This document shows positions 32,771 to 41,561 of a stretch of 64,000 bases of DNA, piece after piece. Both the position numbers and the translations under genes were made by a program. The notes under the pieces are model-generated. The model saw only the letters and a list, made by a program, of their open reading frames with translations, searched no databases and had not been told where the DNA came from. This stretch comes from Taibaiella sp. Lineage in GTDB: Bacteria > Bacteroidota > Bacteroidia > Chitinophagales > Chitinophagaceae. The DNA lies in NCBI GenBank assembly GCA_019638495.1, contig JAHBTQ010000001.1:496001-560000 (forward strand). Direction: 5' to 3'. The number at the start of each line of letters is the position of its first letter. Positions within the stretch are counted from its first letter, which is position 1.

Positions 32771-34501
32771 ATGAATCAGACATTCACACCGCTCCAGCTA
32801 AAAGAAAGAAAATTCCTTCCCAAAGATTTTATTGTTACTGACTGGAATGCGTTACAACCATATTACGAGCAATTGGTGTCCCGTGAAATAAATAGCCTGG
32901 ACGACCTGCACCGTTGGCTCGATGATGTGAGCGAACTGGAAGCCGTGGTAAGTGAAGACGCTTGCTGGCGACAAATCCATATGACGTGTGACACAACAAA
33001 CAAAGAGTTTGAAACGAGCTTCACGTTCTTCTGCATGGAAATAGAGCCGAAGATAAAACCATATGGCTTCCAGCTAAATAAGAAACTGCTCGACTGTCCG
33101 TTTACCAAACAACTAGATCCTGCTTCTTACTTCCCCTACCTGCGTGGCGTGGAAAATGCCGCTGCACTATACCGAGAAGAAAATGTGCCGCTGCAGGCAG
33201 AAGTGAACCTGCTGGCCCAGCAATATGGTGTCATCTCCGGCGCCATGAGCGTAGAGATAGACGGTAAGGAATATACCCTGCAGCAGGCAGCAAAATTCCT
33301 GCAAAGCCCTGAGCGCCCGCTTCGCGAAACTGTGTTTAGCAAGGTAGCCACCCGCCGCCTCAAAGATAGGAATGAGCTGAATGAACTCTTCGATAAATTG
33401 CTTGCCCTGCGCCAGCAAATAGCACGCAATGCCGGCTTCGACAACTATCGCGACTATAAGTTCCGCGAGCTCGGTCGATTCGACTACACGCCCGAGGATT
33501 GTTTTGCATTCCACCAGGCCGTTAAGGAACACATTGTTCCCCTCCAGGCTATGCTGGTAAAACATCGCCAGCGCAGGCTGGGCGTAGACGTTATGCGTCC
33601 GTGGGACGGTGATGCTGAACCAGTGGGCACACAACCGCTGCATCCGTTTAAAGATGGTAAGGAACTGGCAGAAAAGGCAGTAGAAACGTTCAATCGCCTT
33701 TCACCATTCTTCAGCGGCTGCCTCACTACCATGCAGTCTATGAACCGCCTGGACCTGGAAAGCCGTAAAGGCAAAGCGCCGGGTGGCTACAATTGTCCAC
33801 TGGCAGAGACCGGCGTACCCTTTATATTTATGAACGCTGCCGGCACCATGGGCGATGTCATCACCATGATGCACGAAGGCGGCCATGCAGTACACTCATT
33901 CCTTTCTCATCCGCTGGAGCTTTCTTCCTTTAAGGAATACCCTATGGAGATTGCAGAGCTGGCCAGCATGAGCATGGAGCTCTTCACCATGGAGCATTGG
34001 GATGTCTTCTTCAACGATACTAAAGAACTGCACCGTGCACAGCTCGAAGAGATGGAGCGCATCATATCCGTGCTGCCATGGATAGCCACGATAGATAAAT
34101 ACCAGCATTGGTTATATACCAATCCCGGCCACACCGTGCAGCAGCGCGAGGAGGCATGGATAAATATCCTCAACGAATTCTCAACAGGCATCACAGACTG
34201 GAGTGGCTTTGAAGAATACCGCCGCTCCTTCTGGCAAAAGCAACTTCATTTGTTTGAGGTACCATTCTATTATATAGAGTATGGCATAGCCCAGCTTGGC
34301 GCTATAGCCATGTGGAGGCAATATCGGCAGAACAGGGAGCAGGCGCTGACCAACTACAGCAACGCCCTTGCCCTCGGTTACACTAAGACACTAAAGGAAC
34401 TGTACGAAACAGCAGGCATCCGTTTCGACTTCTCCCCATCCTACATCAAAGAACTGGCCGCCTTCGTAACGCCCGTGCTGAAGGAGATGGGAGTGGAGTA
34501 G
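32771..34501 (+). CDS. M3-family oligoendopeptidase
   Basis: A 576-residue cytoplasmic zinc peptidase of the M3/PepF type, which degrades short peptides. The catalytic helix is MMHEGGHAVHSFL (H-E-x-x-H) near residue 365, with the third ligand glutamate in YPMEIAELASMSMEL about 27 residues later. The N-terminal part is all helical, as in the family, and the length fits. No signal peptide. A terminator follows. Confidence 0.92.
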   Translation: MNQTFTPLQLKERKFLPKDFIVTDWNALQPYYEQLVSREINSLDDLHRWLDDVSELEAVVSEDACWRQIHMTCDTTNKEFETSFTFFCMEIEPKIKPYGFQLNKKLLDCPFTKQLDPASYFPYLRGVENAAALYREENVPLQAEVNLLAQQYGVISGAMSVEIDGKEYTLQQAAKFLQSPERPLRETVFSKVATRRLKDRNELNELFDKLLALRQQIARNAGFDNYRDYKFRELGRFDYTPEDCFAFHQAVKEHIVPLQAMLVKHRQRRLGVDVMRPWDGDAEPVGTQPLHPFKDGKELAEKAVETFNRLSPFFSGCLTTMQSMNRLDLESRKGKAPGGYNCPLAETGVPFIFMNAAGTMGDVITMMHEGGHAVHSFLSHPLELSSFKEYPMEIAELASMSMELFTMEHWDVFFNDTKELHRAQLEEMERIISVLPWIATIDKYQHWLYTNPGHTVQQREEAWINILNEFSTGITDWSGFEEYRRSFWQKQLHLFEVPFYYIEYGIAQLGAIAMWRQYRQNREQALTNYSNALALGYTKTLKELYETAGIRFDFSPSYIKELAAFVTPVLKEMGVE

Positions 34502-34523
34502 TTCACTCAATAACAAGAAATAG

Positions 34524-34557
34524 AATGGCGGGGCCTTGAACAGGGTCCCGCCATTTT
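34524..34557. terminator. hairpin terminator between convergent genes
   Basis: AATGGCGGG (34524-34532) pairs with CCCGCCATT (34547-34555), extended inside by GCC/GGT, and is followed by T residues. It separates the M3 peptidase gene from the DUF5777 gene on the other strand. Confidence 0.8.
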
Positions 34558-34575
34558 GATGTAATCTCTTGGCCA

Positions 34576-35547
34576 TTAATATATCTTATTCCCCATTTCC
34601 TTAAACTCTTTGGGCTTCTTTACCGTAAACACCCTCGATATGTTGAACCCGAAACGCATGCCGCCATCGGTCCATTTTTCGGTGGTGCGTCCCACATAGG
34701 TCCGCTCTGTCATACCGGTTGAGTTGGTAAAGTGTAGCTGAAATACGTGCCCCCCGGTTTCGATATCAAACCCTATTGAGAGCGAGTTCACCGTTCCCGG
34801 CTGCTTAAAGGCAGGCAGCACATAAAAATACTCGGCGTTTAGAGATACGCGCTTCGAGAGCTTCACCCTGCCCCCGCCACCTATTGCTATTACATCGTTT
34901 GGGTCAGTCTTTTTATCTACCAGGTTGTAGTGTATATGTGTGGGCGTCAGTTGCAGCGATATGGAGCTGTTCACCTTCCGGGCTATCAGTAGCTCATTGG
35001 CAAAGCACATACGGTTACTGAAATACCATGTCTCCGTCGGCAATACATTTGCCGGCATTGTTTGTAACATGGTAGATCCAAGGTAGCTTACTGTCACCGG
35101 CACCGCATCACTCTGTCGCACAATCTTCAGCTTCAGGAAGCCGTCATACTCCTTTTCATAAGAGCTGCGGCCCACGCCCACCGTCAGCCTATCGGTGAGG
35201 CCATAGTCAAGGCCCAGCCTTATGGTAGCACCATCCAGTCCAAAAAGGTCCCGTGCGCCATTACCCAGTCGCGAGAAGCGGTGCGATATTTTGAGGTCCA
35301 GCACTCCCTTGCCGGTATTTTCTATGGTGTGCCCGTTTATCAGCCGCGTGGTCTTGAATGTCGCGGTAGTATACGTTCTTTTCTCTTTTGGCGTTCCCTC
35401 ATCCAATAGCTTCATCAGGTCTTCGCTCTCGTCTGCTTCCGGGGCAGCCTCAGATTCCTTCACGCCCTTGCCCGTTTGCCCCATAACCACAAGCGGCTGA
35501 CATGCCATCAAGGCACACACAGTTGCTACCAGAAATTTTGCCTTCAT
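34576..35547 (-). CDS. DUF5777-type outer-membrane beta-barrel protein
   Basis: A 323-residue exported protein (signal ending VVMGQ), then a short acidic linker (ESEAAPEADESEDLMKLLDE) and a barrel part with alternating strands (TATFKTTRLINGHTIEN, LKISHRFSRLGNGARDLFGLDGA, LGLDYGLTDRLTVGVGRSSYE). The HRFSRLGNGARDLFGLD segment is the family signature. Function unknown. It is the last gene of an operon with a YceI-like protein and two cytochrome-type lipoproteins, 17 bp after the YceI-like gene, so it may be the outer-membrane part of their system. Confidence 0.85.
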   Translation of the reverse strand: MKAKFLVATVCALMACQPLVVMGQTGKGVKESEAAPEADESEDLMKLLDEGTPKEKRTYTTATFKTTRLINGHTIENTGKGVLDLKISHRFSRLGNGARDLFGLDGATIRLGLDYGLTDRLTVGVGRSSYEKEYDGFLKLKIVRQSDAVPVTVSYLGSTMLQTMPANVLPTETWYFSNRMCFANELLIARKVNSSISLQLTPTHIHYNLVDKKTDPNDVIAIGGGGRVKLSKRVSLNAEYFYVLPAFKQPGTVNSLSIGFDIETGGHVFQLHFTNSTGMTERTYVGRTTEKWTDGGMRFGFNISRVFTVKKPKEFKEMGNKIY

Positions 35548-35564
35548 ACAATGTCCTTTGCGGT

Positions 35565-36110
35565 TTAGTCTATTGCGGTCATAGTTGTCCTTACTTCCAC
35601 GTCTATCTCTTCTGCTATTTTGCCCGCCACCAATTTTGGTATATCTATATTATAGTCTTTCGCCCTCACCTTGAACTTACCGGTAGTTTTCAGTTCGTCC
35701 TCTCGCAATGATAATGTCACCGGCACCTTCACACTTTGGGTAACACCGTGCATGGTAAGGTCGCCTTCAGCAATTGCCTTCACCGTTTCCCCGCTTTGCA
35801 CATGCTGTCCGCCATCAGCTATTCTGCCCTTGAAAGTTGCCTTAGGATACTTGTGGCTCTCCATATAGTTCTCATTGAAGTGCTCCTGCATCAGCGCTTT
35901 CTCAAACTTAAAACTCCTGACCATCATTTGCATCACCACTTCCCCTGTTTTCAGGTTCACCACGCAGGCAGCTTCATTATTTATTGCCTCGATGGTCTCC
36001 AGTTTCGCAGCAGAACGAAAGCTCACCGCTCCCGTTCGTGTCATATACTTCTGTGCATGTGCATGCATGGCTGCCCCTAATATTAGCAGCATTAAAAGAT
36101 ATTGCTTCAT
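35565..36110 (-). CDS. YceI-like periplasmic protein
   Basis: A 181-residue exported protein with a signal ending AMHAHAQ, then a YceI-type lipocalin-like barrel: KYMTRTGAVSFRSAAKLETIEAIN at the start, the middle EHFNENYMESHKYPKATFKGRI, and a C-terminal RAKDYNIDIPKLVAGKIAEEIDVEV. YceI proteins bind polyisoprenoid-like lipids. It starts 3 bp after the stop of the cytochrome-type lipoprotein gene. A paralog lies at 40888-41463. Confidence 0.85.
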   Translation of the reverse strand: MKQYLLMLLILGAAMHAHAQKYMTRTGAVSFRSAAKLETIEAINNEAACVVNLKTGEVVMQMMVRSFKFEKALMQEHFNENYMESHKYPKATFKGRIADGGQHVQSGETVKAIAEGDLTMHGVTQSVKVPVTLSLREDELKTTGKFKVRAKDYNIDIPKLVAGKIAEEIDVEVRTTMTAID

Positions 36111-36113
36111 TAC

Positions 36114-36482
36114 TTAATTATTTAGCGCGCCCTTCGATATCCAGGCGTCTATTTTTTCTATGGTACATGCCGCCAGCTTAGTGCCATTCTTAGGCATCGG
36201 CTTAAAACCGATTTTGTGATTCACTACTCCGGACAGTTTGCCATTCAGGGCTGCCGCCTGCACATCTGCAAACCGTGTGAGATCTATACCGCCTGCAGGG
36301 GCTGCGCCAGCATGACAGCCTGTATATGCACAACTCTGCACGAGCAGCGGCTGCACAAATCCCGAGTAGGTGACTCCTGAAGTGTCGCATACTCCGGTTG
36401 GGTACAGCGTCTCCTTGTCATCATCATAGCATCCCAGTAGTATGATGCAAAGACCCGTCAACGTAAAAATTGCTTTTCTCAT
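36114..36482 (-). CDS. c-type cytochrome-like lipoprotein with CX4CH motif
   Basis: A 122-residue lipoprotein (lipobox LLGC at 18). One cytochrome-like module: FVQPLLVQSCAYTGCHAGAAP has a spaced heme motif C-x4-C-H in place of CXXCH, and FKPMPKNGTKL supplies a possible methionine ligand. The end ACTIEKIDAWISKGALNN matches the end of the two-module protein encoded just upstream, so the two are paralogs. Probably periplasmic and electron-carrying. Whether heme is attached is not proven. Confidence 0.75.
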   Translation of the reverse strand: MRKAIFTLTGLCIILLGCYDDDKETLYPTGVCDTSGVTYSGFVQPLLVQSCAYTGCHAGAAPAGGIDLTRFADVQAAALNGKLSGVVNHKIGFKPMPKNGTKLAACTIEKIDAWISKGALNN

Positions 36483-36500
36483 GTTCCGTCAGCTACTCTT

Positions 36501-37211
36501 TTAGTTGTTGGGGGCTCCGGCCTGCACCCACTTTTCAATCTGCGATATGTTGCAATCACTCAACTTGTTGCCCCCCTGGGGCATAGGACTATAACCTGCC
36601 AGACGCTTCACTGCACCCACCAATTTACCGTTGTCAGCTACTATCTTCACACCTGCATATCCGTCCAGTATCACCCCGCCCGATGGTGATGCACTGTTGT
36701 GGCATCCGTTGCAGTAAGTCTTCGTCAGGGGCACAATGGCTGCAGTATAGGAGTAAACGGAATCGTTACACTTTGTGCCGCAGTTTGTTCCGTTCTTCGC
36801 GCCCTCATCTATCCAGCGTTTTATTATAGCTATCTGCTCTATGGAAAGTGGCGGATTTGGTGGCTGTGGCATTCGCTTTTCCGGTCTGTCTTCTATCAGC
36901 ACTTCATACAGTTCGCTTGCGTTTGCATTACCGGCTACCAGTCCACGCGATACTATGGTTGCGTAGGAAGTAAGTACATACCCCTCCTGGTGCGATGCCG
37001 CATCATGGCACCCCGACCTGCTGCACCCGGAAACAAATATGGGCAGCACATCCCTTTCAAAACACAACGAAGTGTCGTTTCCACCGGAACCACTCGTATC
37101 ACCCGGTGTTCCTGTCCCCGAAGTTGGCGGCGGGGTGCCCGGCGGGTGCTTGCACCCCAGCACAAGCCCTCCTGCGATGAGGCATACCAAAACTGCGAAT
37201 CTAACCTTCAT
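36501..37211 (-). CDS. two-module c-type cytochrome-like lipoprotein
   Basis: A 236-residue lipoprotein (start MKVRFAVLV at 37211, lipobox LVLGC; the further in-frame codon at 37217 is TTG). A glycine/threonine/proline linker leads to module 1 with FVSGCSRSGCHDAAS (C-x4-C-H) and RMPQPPNPP, then module 2 with TYCNGCHNSASPSGG (canonical CXXCH) and YSPMPQGGNKL. Each ends with a tryptophan helix (IKRWIDEGA, IEKWVQAGAPNN). First gene of the DUF5777 operon, with a good promoter and a LytTR-like repeat upstream. Confidence 0.78.
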   Translation of the reverse strand: MKVRFAVLVCLIAGGLVLGCKHPPGTPPPTSGTGTPGDTSGSGGNDTSLCFERDVLPIFVSGCSRSGCHDAASHQEGYVLTSYATIVSRGLVAGNANASELYEVLIEDRPEKRMPQPPNPPLSIEQIAIIKRWIDEGAKNGTNCGTKCNDSVYSYTAAIVPLTKTYCNGCHNSASPSGGVILDGYAGVKIVADNGKLVGAVKRLAGYSPMPQGGNKLSDCNISQIEKWVQAGAPNN

Positions 37212-37234
37212 TTTCAAGTGCTCTTAGTTGTTCT

Positions 37235-37265
37235 CAAAAGTATTTTGCATCATCAGCATTACAAA
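37235..37265 (-). promoter_or_regulatory. promoter of cytochrome-YceI-DUF5777 operon
   Basis: Minus strand: TTTG (complement of 37262-37265), 19 bp, then TACTTTTG (complement of 37235-37242), a full -33/-7 match of the Bacteroidota type, 24 bp upstream of the start at 37211. Confidence 0.65.
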
Positions 37266-37280
37266 CCCCAACCCACCGAA

Positions 37281-37314
37281 ACCGAAAAACCGACCACCAA
37301 AACGGGAAAAACCG
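37281..37314 (-). promoter_or_regulatory. candidate LytTR operator upstream of cytochrome operon
   Basis: Minus strand: CGGTTTTTC twice, period 22 bp. The proximal edge is 38 bp upstream of the -7 element. A related repeat (TTTTCCCG, period 21) sits 37 bp upstream of the -7 element of the His-tailed lipoprotein gene at 42464-42495. Confidence 0.5.
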
Positions 37315-37322
37315 TGCCCGGG

Positions 37323-38066
37323 TCAGCTCACTCCATCATCCAGCCATTGCTTAAACTCGGCCGAGCGCTCAGAGCTCACTACCGGCGCTTCCTTTGCCGC
37401 CGGGTTCAGCTTCACTACGATCTTCGACTTCGGGTATATTTTCATTTCGTCTATCGACTTCAGGCTAACGATATATTGCCTGTTTAGTCTGAAAAAATCC
37501 CTCGGATTCAGCAAAGCATCTACCGCATCCAGATTGCTGTCTATCGGCCAGGATTTGCCGCCAAAGGTTTTTGCAAAGGTTGCCTTATTCTCGCTATAGA
37601 AGTAGGCTATCTCTTCTACCGGCAATGTTTTTATTGTTTCGCCAAAGCGCACCATAAAGCGACTTTTGTATCCGTCAGCCGCCGCACGTGGCGCGGGGTC
37701 TGCAGTGGCGTGCTTTGCCTGCTCCATCTTGTGCAATATCAGCAGCAGGTCTTCTTTCTTGACGGGCTTCATCAGGTAGCCGATGCCATTCGTTCTGAAT
37801 GCCTCAATAGCATATTGGTCATAAGCAGTCGTAAATACATAGGGACACTTTGGTGCCACCTCGTTTATCAGGTCAAACCCCGACCCGTCTGCCAGGTGAA
37901 TGTCTATAAACATCACGTCCGGCGCAGGGTTTGCTTCAAACCAGGCAATGCCAGCTTCCACACTATCCACCTGGGCCGCTATCACCGCACCGGGCATTAC
38001 CTCTTCCACCAGGCGCGAAAGGCGCCTGAATGCGGGAGTTTCGTCCTCTACTATCAGTACGTTCAT
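37323..38066 (-). CDS. LytTR response regulator (second system)
   Basis: A 247-residue regulator: receiver with the acceptor aspartate in DVMFIDIHLADGSGFD near residue 54, TTAYDQYAIEAF and YLMKPVKKEDL, then a C-terminal LytTR domain (RFMVRFGETIKTLPVEEIAYFYSE in pattern, FFRLNRQYIVSLKSIDEM). It overlaps the kinase gene by ATGA. The predicted operator of the downstream cytochrome operon lies just past its stop. Confidence 0.92.
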   Translation of the reverse strand: MNVLIVEDETPAFRRLSRLVEEVMPGAVIAAQVDSVEAGIAWFEANPAPDVMFIDIHLADGSGFDLINEVAPKCPYVFTTAYDQYAIEAFRTNGIGYLMKPVKKEDLLLILHKMEQAKHATADPAPRAAADGYKSRFMVRFGETIKTLPVEEIAYFYSENKATFAKTFGGKSWPIDSNLDAVDALLNPRDFFRLNRQYIVSLKSIDEMKIYPKSKIVVKLNPAAKEAPVVSSERSAEFKQWLDDGVS

Positions 38067-40891
38067 AACAATGGTATTTTCACAATGAATTTATTATCCG
38101 AGACAAAATGCGCTACGCGCCTGTCGCCATGTATGGCATACCTCTTCACCAGGTTCTTTAGGCCCAGTCCGGCACCTTTTTCCTTCTTCAGCTTTGGCTT
38201 CACACTATTCTCTACTACTATCCATTCCTGCTCAGCATAAATATCTACGCGCAGTGGGCTGGACGGTGAAACTACATTGTGCTTTATGGCATTCTCCACC
38301 AGTAGCTGCATTGCCATTGGCACTATCTTTCTGTTCTTCCGGGTGTCCTCATCTACTTTTATGTTTATGTCCAGCGCGCTTCCGAAGCGGCTTTGCTGAA
38401 TGTAGACATACTTTTTCAACAGCTCCATCTCTTCGCCTACTGATATCAGCTCGTTGTCATTGTAGGATAGCAGGTTGCGGTAAAAGTCGGATAGGTTTAT
38501 CGTGTACTCTGTAGCAGCTTTCTCGTCCTCCTCTATCAGGCTGGCCAGTGTGTTCAGACTGTTAAACAGGAAGTGTGGATTCACCTGGCTTTTCAGGTAC
38601 TCATATTCATAGTTGTGCTTCTCTTGTTCCAGCACAGCAAGCTGCTTCAGCTTCTGTTCCCTGTTGCGTACCACCAGCACCACTGCCACGCCTGCCACCA
38701 ACAGGGCAGACAACACAAACCACGGCTCCTTCCAGAACGGGGTGCGTATCACAAATGAATACCTTGCCTCAGCGGTACGCCTGCGGTCCTGCGTAAGCGA
38801 CGCCTGCACCACAAAGGTGTATGTTCCCGGCGGCAGTTGAGGGTAGGTAGCAGACTGGTCGCTGGTCTCTATCCATTCATCGCTGAAACCCGTCAGCTTG
38901 TAGCGATAATGTAGCCTGTCCGGGTTGGCAAAATTGATGCCGGTGAAGTGGAATGTAAAAGCATTCTCCTGCGCCGCAAAAGAGTTCCTCCCTGGTGATA
39001 TGGTCTCAGAAAAGAGGCTAATGCGGTCTATCTTGATACCAGGCCTTATGTCTGGTACAGAACAGGTGGCTCTGAAAATAATGAAACCATGTTCGTAAGG
39101 TATGTATACATTCCCCGCACTGTCGGTCGCGTAGCAGTTCAGATTTCCTGAAGTGCTGTCGATGTCTACACCCAGTCTCCTGTTATAGTGCCTGAAGCCA
39201 TCTTCTGCAGGGTAGTACTCGTCTATACCTTTGCTGTGCACTACCACCATCCGGCCATCCGGCAGCGGTGCTATCGCTGACACAGAAAGATCATTAAGTC
39301 CGCTGCCTTTGTCGTACAAAGACCATTTGTCCGCCGCATAGCGTGCCAGCCCTTTATGCATGGGGGCTATCCAGATTTGCCCCGTGGCATCTTCAGCCAC
39401 ACTATATACAACCGCCTCATTTTGCCTGCCGGGAACGGCTATGTGCTCATAGCGCCCTCCGGCGTAGCGACAAAGACCCGCGCCATCTGTAGCCATCAGC
39501 ATGTTCCCTTTTCTGTCGGCATACAACTGGTAGATATAGTCCGACCCTATCCCTGTACGTTTGCTATGCTGCCGCAAAAATCTGCACGTCCCGGCCTTTG
39601 GCAAAGAAAGCACTTCATCTACTCCTCCCAGGCCGGCTATCCATAGCGTATCACCAATACCCGCAATGCTCAGTACATGCTTATTGCTCAGCTCTCCCTG
39701 GCAGGAAATGGTATGAATGCGCCCATCACCGGTCATACAAAGAATGCCCTCTCCCAGCGTTCCTATCCACAAACGCTTATTTGTGTCAGCCCACATGGCC
39801 GTTACTACCTCCCGGGTTTTACCTATGAGCTTTGCGGTACCCGTCTGCTGCTGCACAGCGTATATGCTGTTGCCTGTTGCATACACAAGACTTCCATTGA
39901 AATAGCTCATCGCGGTTAGCTGTTTCAGGGAGTAGTGTTCACGCACCCGCAGATCGCGGAGGTAAGGCGGGGCCAGCAGCGTCAGCCCATCAGCCGTATT
40001 ACACCATGTATTTCCAGCCCTGTCCGTTATCAGTCGCTTTATCGGCTTCTCCAGGAAACACAGCTCACGTGTAGCAACAATTCGTTCATTCACCGTGGCT
40101 TCAATAAGGTAGCCGCTACTTGTGGCTACCCAATATTCATTGGCCCCGGCCTTCACGATATCATTGACCTCACCCCATTCCCAATCACTGCTCTTTGCGC
40201 CTGCTATCCCGGAACACAGCAGCGATAGTCCGTTGCGCTGCCCGCCTGCCAGCACCCCACCCTTACAAGGCGTCATGGCGCGTACAATGTTGTCATGCAG
40301 TCCTTCCTTTTGAGAGAATGTATGAAGCAACTGCAACTTGCTGCCCTGCACACGAAACTGTACAAGTCCGGCATCGGTGCCGGCATATAGTGTGTCTCCC
40401 CGGCCTGCAACAATACGGTGCACATAGTCATCAGCCAGGCCATTGCGATCTGTAAGCACATCCTGCACTTTGTCACCACTGCCCAGTACTATTCCCCCCA
40501 TTCCAAACGCGACCAGGTAGGTGCTGTCATGCAGCAGCAATATGTCATTTACTTTTTCGCCAGTGGCAGACATATCAATTTGCCTGAGGGTGCCACCCGC
40601 CCACCACCTCAGCGTTCCGTCGGCAAAACCAAGAAGCGTCTTGCCGGCAACGGGCACAATTGCCGTAATAACGACATCAGTCTTAAATAGAAATTTGAAT
40701 GCGGATCCACTTGAAGTGAACACACCACCGGCCGTCGCTACCAGCAGGCAACCGTTTGGGTCATGCCCCACTGCCGACACACTACCTGTCACTACCTCGT
40801 CAGATATGACTATCCCTTTATGAAAGGGCTGCTGCCCCCTCACTTCCATCCACGTCAGCAATATGAATAAAAAAAACAGCCCCTTCCTCAC
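38063..40891 (-). CDS. two-component sensor: beta-propeller plus LytS-type histidine kinase (second system)
   Basis: A 942-residue sensor: signal peptide (LFFLFILLTWMEVRGQ), a periplasmic propeller (repeats such as MLMATDGAGLCRYAG, IWIAPMHKGLARYA, LWIGTLGEGILCM), a Y_Y_Y domain (LTGFSDEWIETSDQS), one membrane helix (WFVLSALLVAGVAVVLVV) and a LytS-type kinase with QVNPHFLFNSL and LLVENAIKHN. It starts with GTG, overlapping the stop of the upstream YceI-like gene by 4 bp, and ends overlapping the regulator gene by 4 bp. Like the first kinase it ends in FIVKIPLL. Confidence 0.9.
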   Translation of the reverse strand: MRKGLFFLFILLTWMEVRGQQPFHKGIVISDEVVTGSVSAVGHDPNGCLLVATAGGVFTSSGSAFKFLFKTDVVITAIVPVAGKTLLGFADGTLRWWAGGTLRQIDMSATGEKVNDILLLHDSTYLVAFGMGGIVLGSGDKVQDVLTDRNGLADDYVHRIVAGRGDTLYAGTDAGLVQFRVQGSKLQLLHTFSQKEGLHDNIVRAMTPCKGGVLAGGQRNGLSLLCSGIAGAKSSDWEWGEVNDIVKAGANEYWVATSSGYLIEATVNERIVATRELCFLEKPIKRLITDRAGNTWCNTADGLTLLAPPYLRDLRVREHYSLKQLTAMSYFNGSLVYATGNSIYAVQQQTGTAKLIGKTREVVTAMWADTNKRLWIGTLGEGILCMTGDGRIHTISCQGELSNKHVLSIAGIGDTLWIAGLGGVDEVLSLPKAGTCRFLRQHSKRTGIGSDYIYQLYADRKGNMLMATDGAGLCRYAGGRYEHIAVPGRQNEAVVYSVAEDATGQIWIAPMHKGLARYAADKWSLYDKGSGLNDLSVSAIAPLPDGRMVVVHSKGIDEYYPAEDGFRHYNRRLGVDIDSTSGNLNCYATDSAGNVYIPYEHGFIIFRATCSVPDIRPGIKIDRISLFSETISPGRNSFAAQENAFTFHFTGINFANPDRLHYRYKLTGFSDEWIETSDQSATYPQLPPGTYTFVVQASLTQDRRRTAEARYSFVIRTPFWKEPWFVLSALLVAGVAVVLVVRNREQKLKQLAVLEQEKHNYEYEYLKSQVNPHFLFNSLNTLASLIEEDEKAATEYTINLSDFYRNLLSYNDNELISVGEEMELLKKYVYIQQSRFGSALDINIKVDEDTRKNRKIVPMAMQLLVENAIKHNVVSPSSPLRVDIYAEQEWIVVENSVKPKLKKEKGAGLGLKNLVKRYAIHGDRRVAHFVSDNKFIVKIPLL

Positions 40892-41463
40892 GCCTTCGGC
40901 TTTAGCGATGCAGTTAACTTCACTTTGATCTCAGATGCCAGCTTCTCAAAAACAACCCGTGGTATCTTTATGTTGTGGTCAGACAATGCGACGGTGAATT
41001 CGGAGCTGATCTCGATCTCTCTGTTGTGAACCGTCACTTCTGCTGCCAGCACCCTCTCGGTTTCCACACCATGAACACTCAGCTTGCCGCGTGTACGCAC
41101 GCTGTACACACCATCTTTCAGCAGATCCACCTCGTCTAGTATTTTCCCTTTGTAAACGGCCTCCGGGAAAACGCTCGTTTCCAGGTAGTTCTCGTTGAAA
41201 TGCTCCCGCTGCAACTGACTGTTGAAGCCCAGGAAAGATGCCATGGATATTTTGAAGGCAAAGGTTCTCTTTTGCACATCCATTACGCCCTTAAGTTTGT
41301 CTGATGCTGCACTAATGAGTTCTTTTGGCGCCACAGACCGGAACCCTATACTGCCCGACGACACCTCGTATATACTACTCACCTGCGCATTGCCTAAAAA
41401 AACCGGCAGAAACATCAGCAGCAAAAGCGTTATTAAGTGTAGCCTTCTCAAAAAAGCAGCCAT
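40888..41463 (-). CDS. YceI-like periplasmic protein coupled to sensor kinase
   Basis: A 191-residue exported protein (signal LITLLLLMFLPVFLGNAQ) with a YceI-like barrel: IYEVSSGSIGFRSVAPKELISAASDKLKG, the middle REHFNENYLETSVFPEAVYKGKI, and DHNIKIPRVVFEKLASEIKVKL. It is paralogous to the protein at 35565. Its stop overlaps the GTG start of the kinase, so it is made together with the sensor and may present the ligand to the propeller. A TAAATTTG promoter element lies 57 bp upstream. Confidence 0.82.
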   Translation of the reverse strand: MAAFLRRLHLITLLLLMFLPVFLGNAQVSSIYEVSSGSIGFRSVAPKELISAASDKLKGVMDVQKRTFAFKISMASFLGFNSQLQREHFNENYLETSVFPEAVYKGKILDEVDLLKDGVYSVRTRGKLSVHGVETERVLAAEVTVHNREIEISSEFTVALSDHNIKIPRVVFEKLASEIKVKLTASLKPKA

Positions 41464-41520
41464 ACGATACCAATTTACAAACTATATATCAGCCACAAAA
41501 AGCGGAAGCGGGCTGGTTTG

Positions 41521-41528
41521 CAAATTTA
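41521..41528 (-). promoter_or_regulatory. TAnnTTTG promoter element for YceI-kinase-regulator operon
   Basis: Minus-strand TAAATTTG. It lies inside an inverted repeat, GGGCTGGTTT (41511-41520) and AAACCAACCC (41529-41538 approx.), which might serve as an operator. Confidence 0.4.
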
Positions 41529-41561
41529 AACCAACCCGTCGTCCTAACCTTTACTCAAAAC

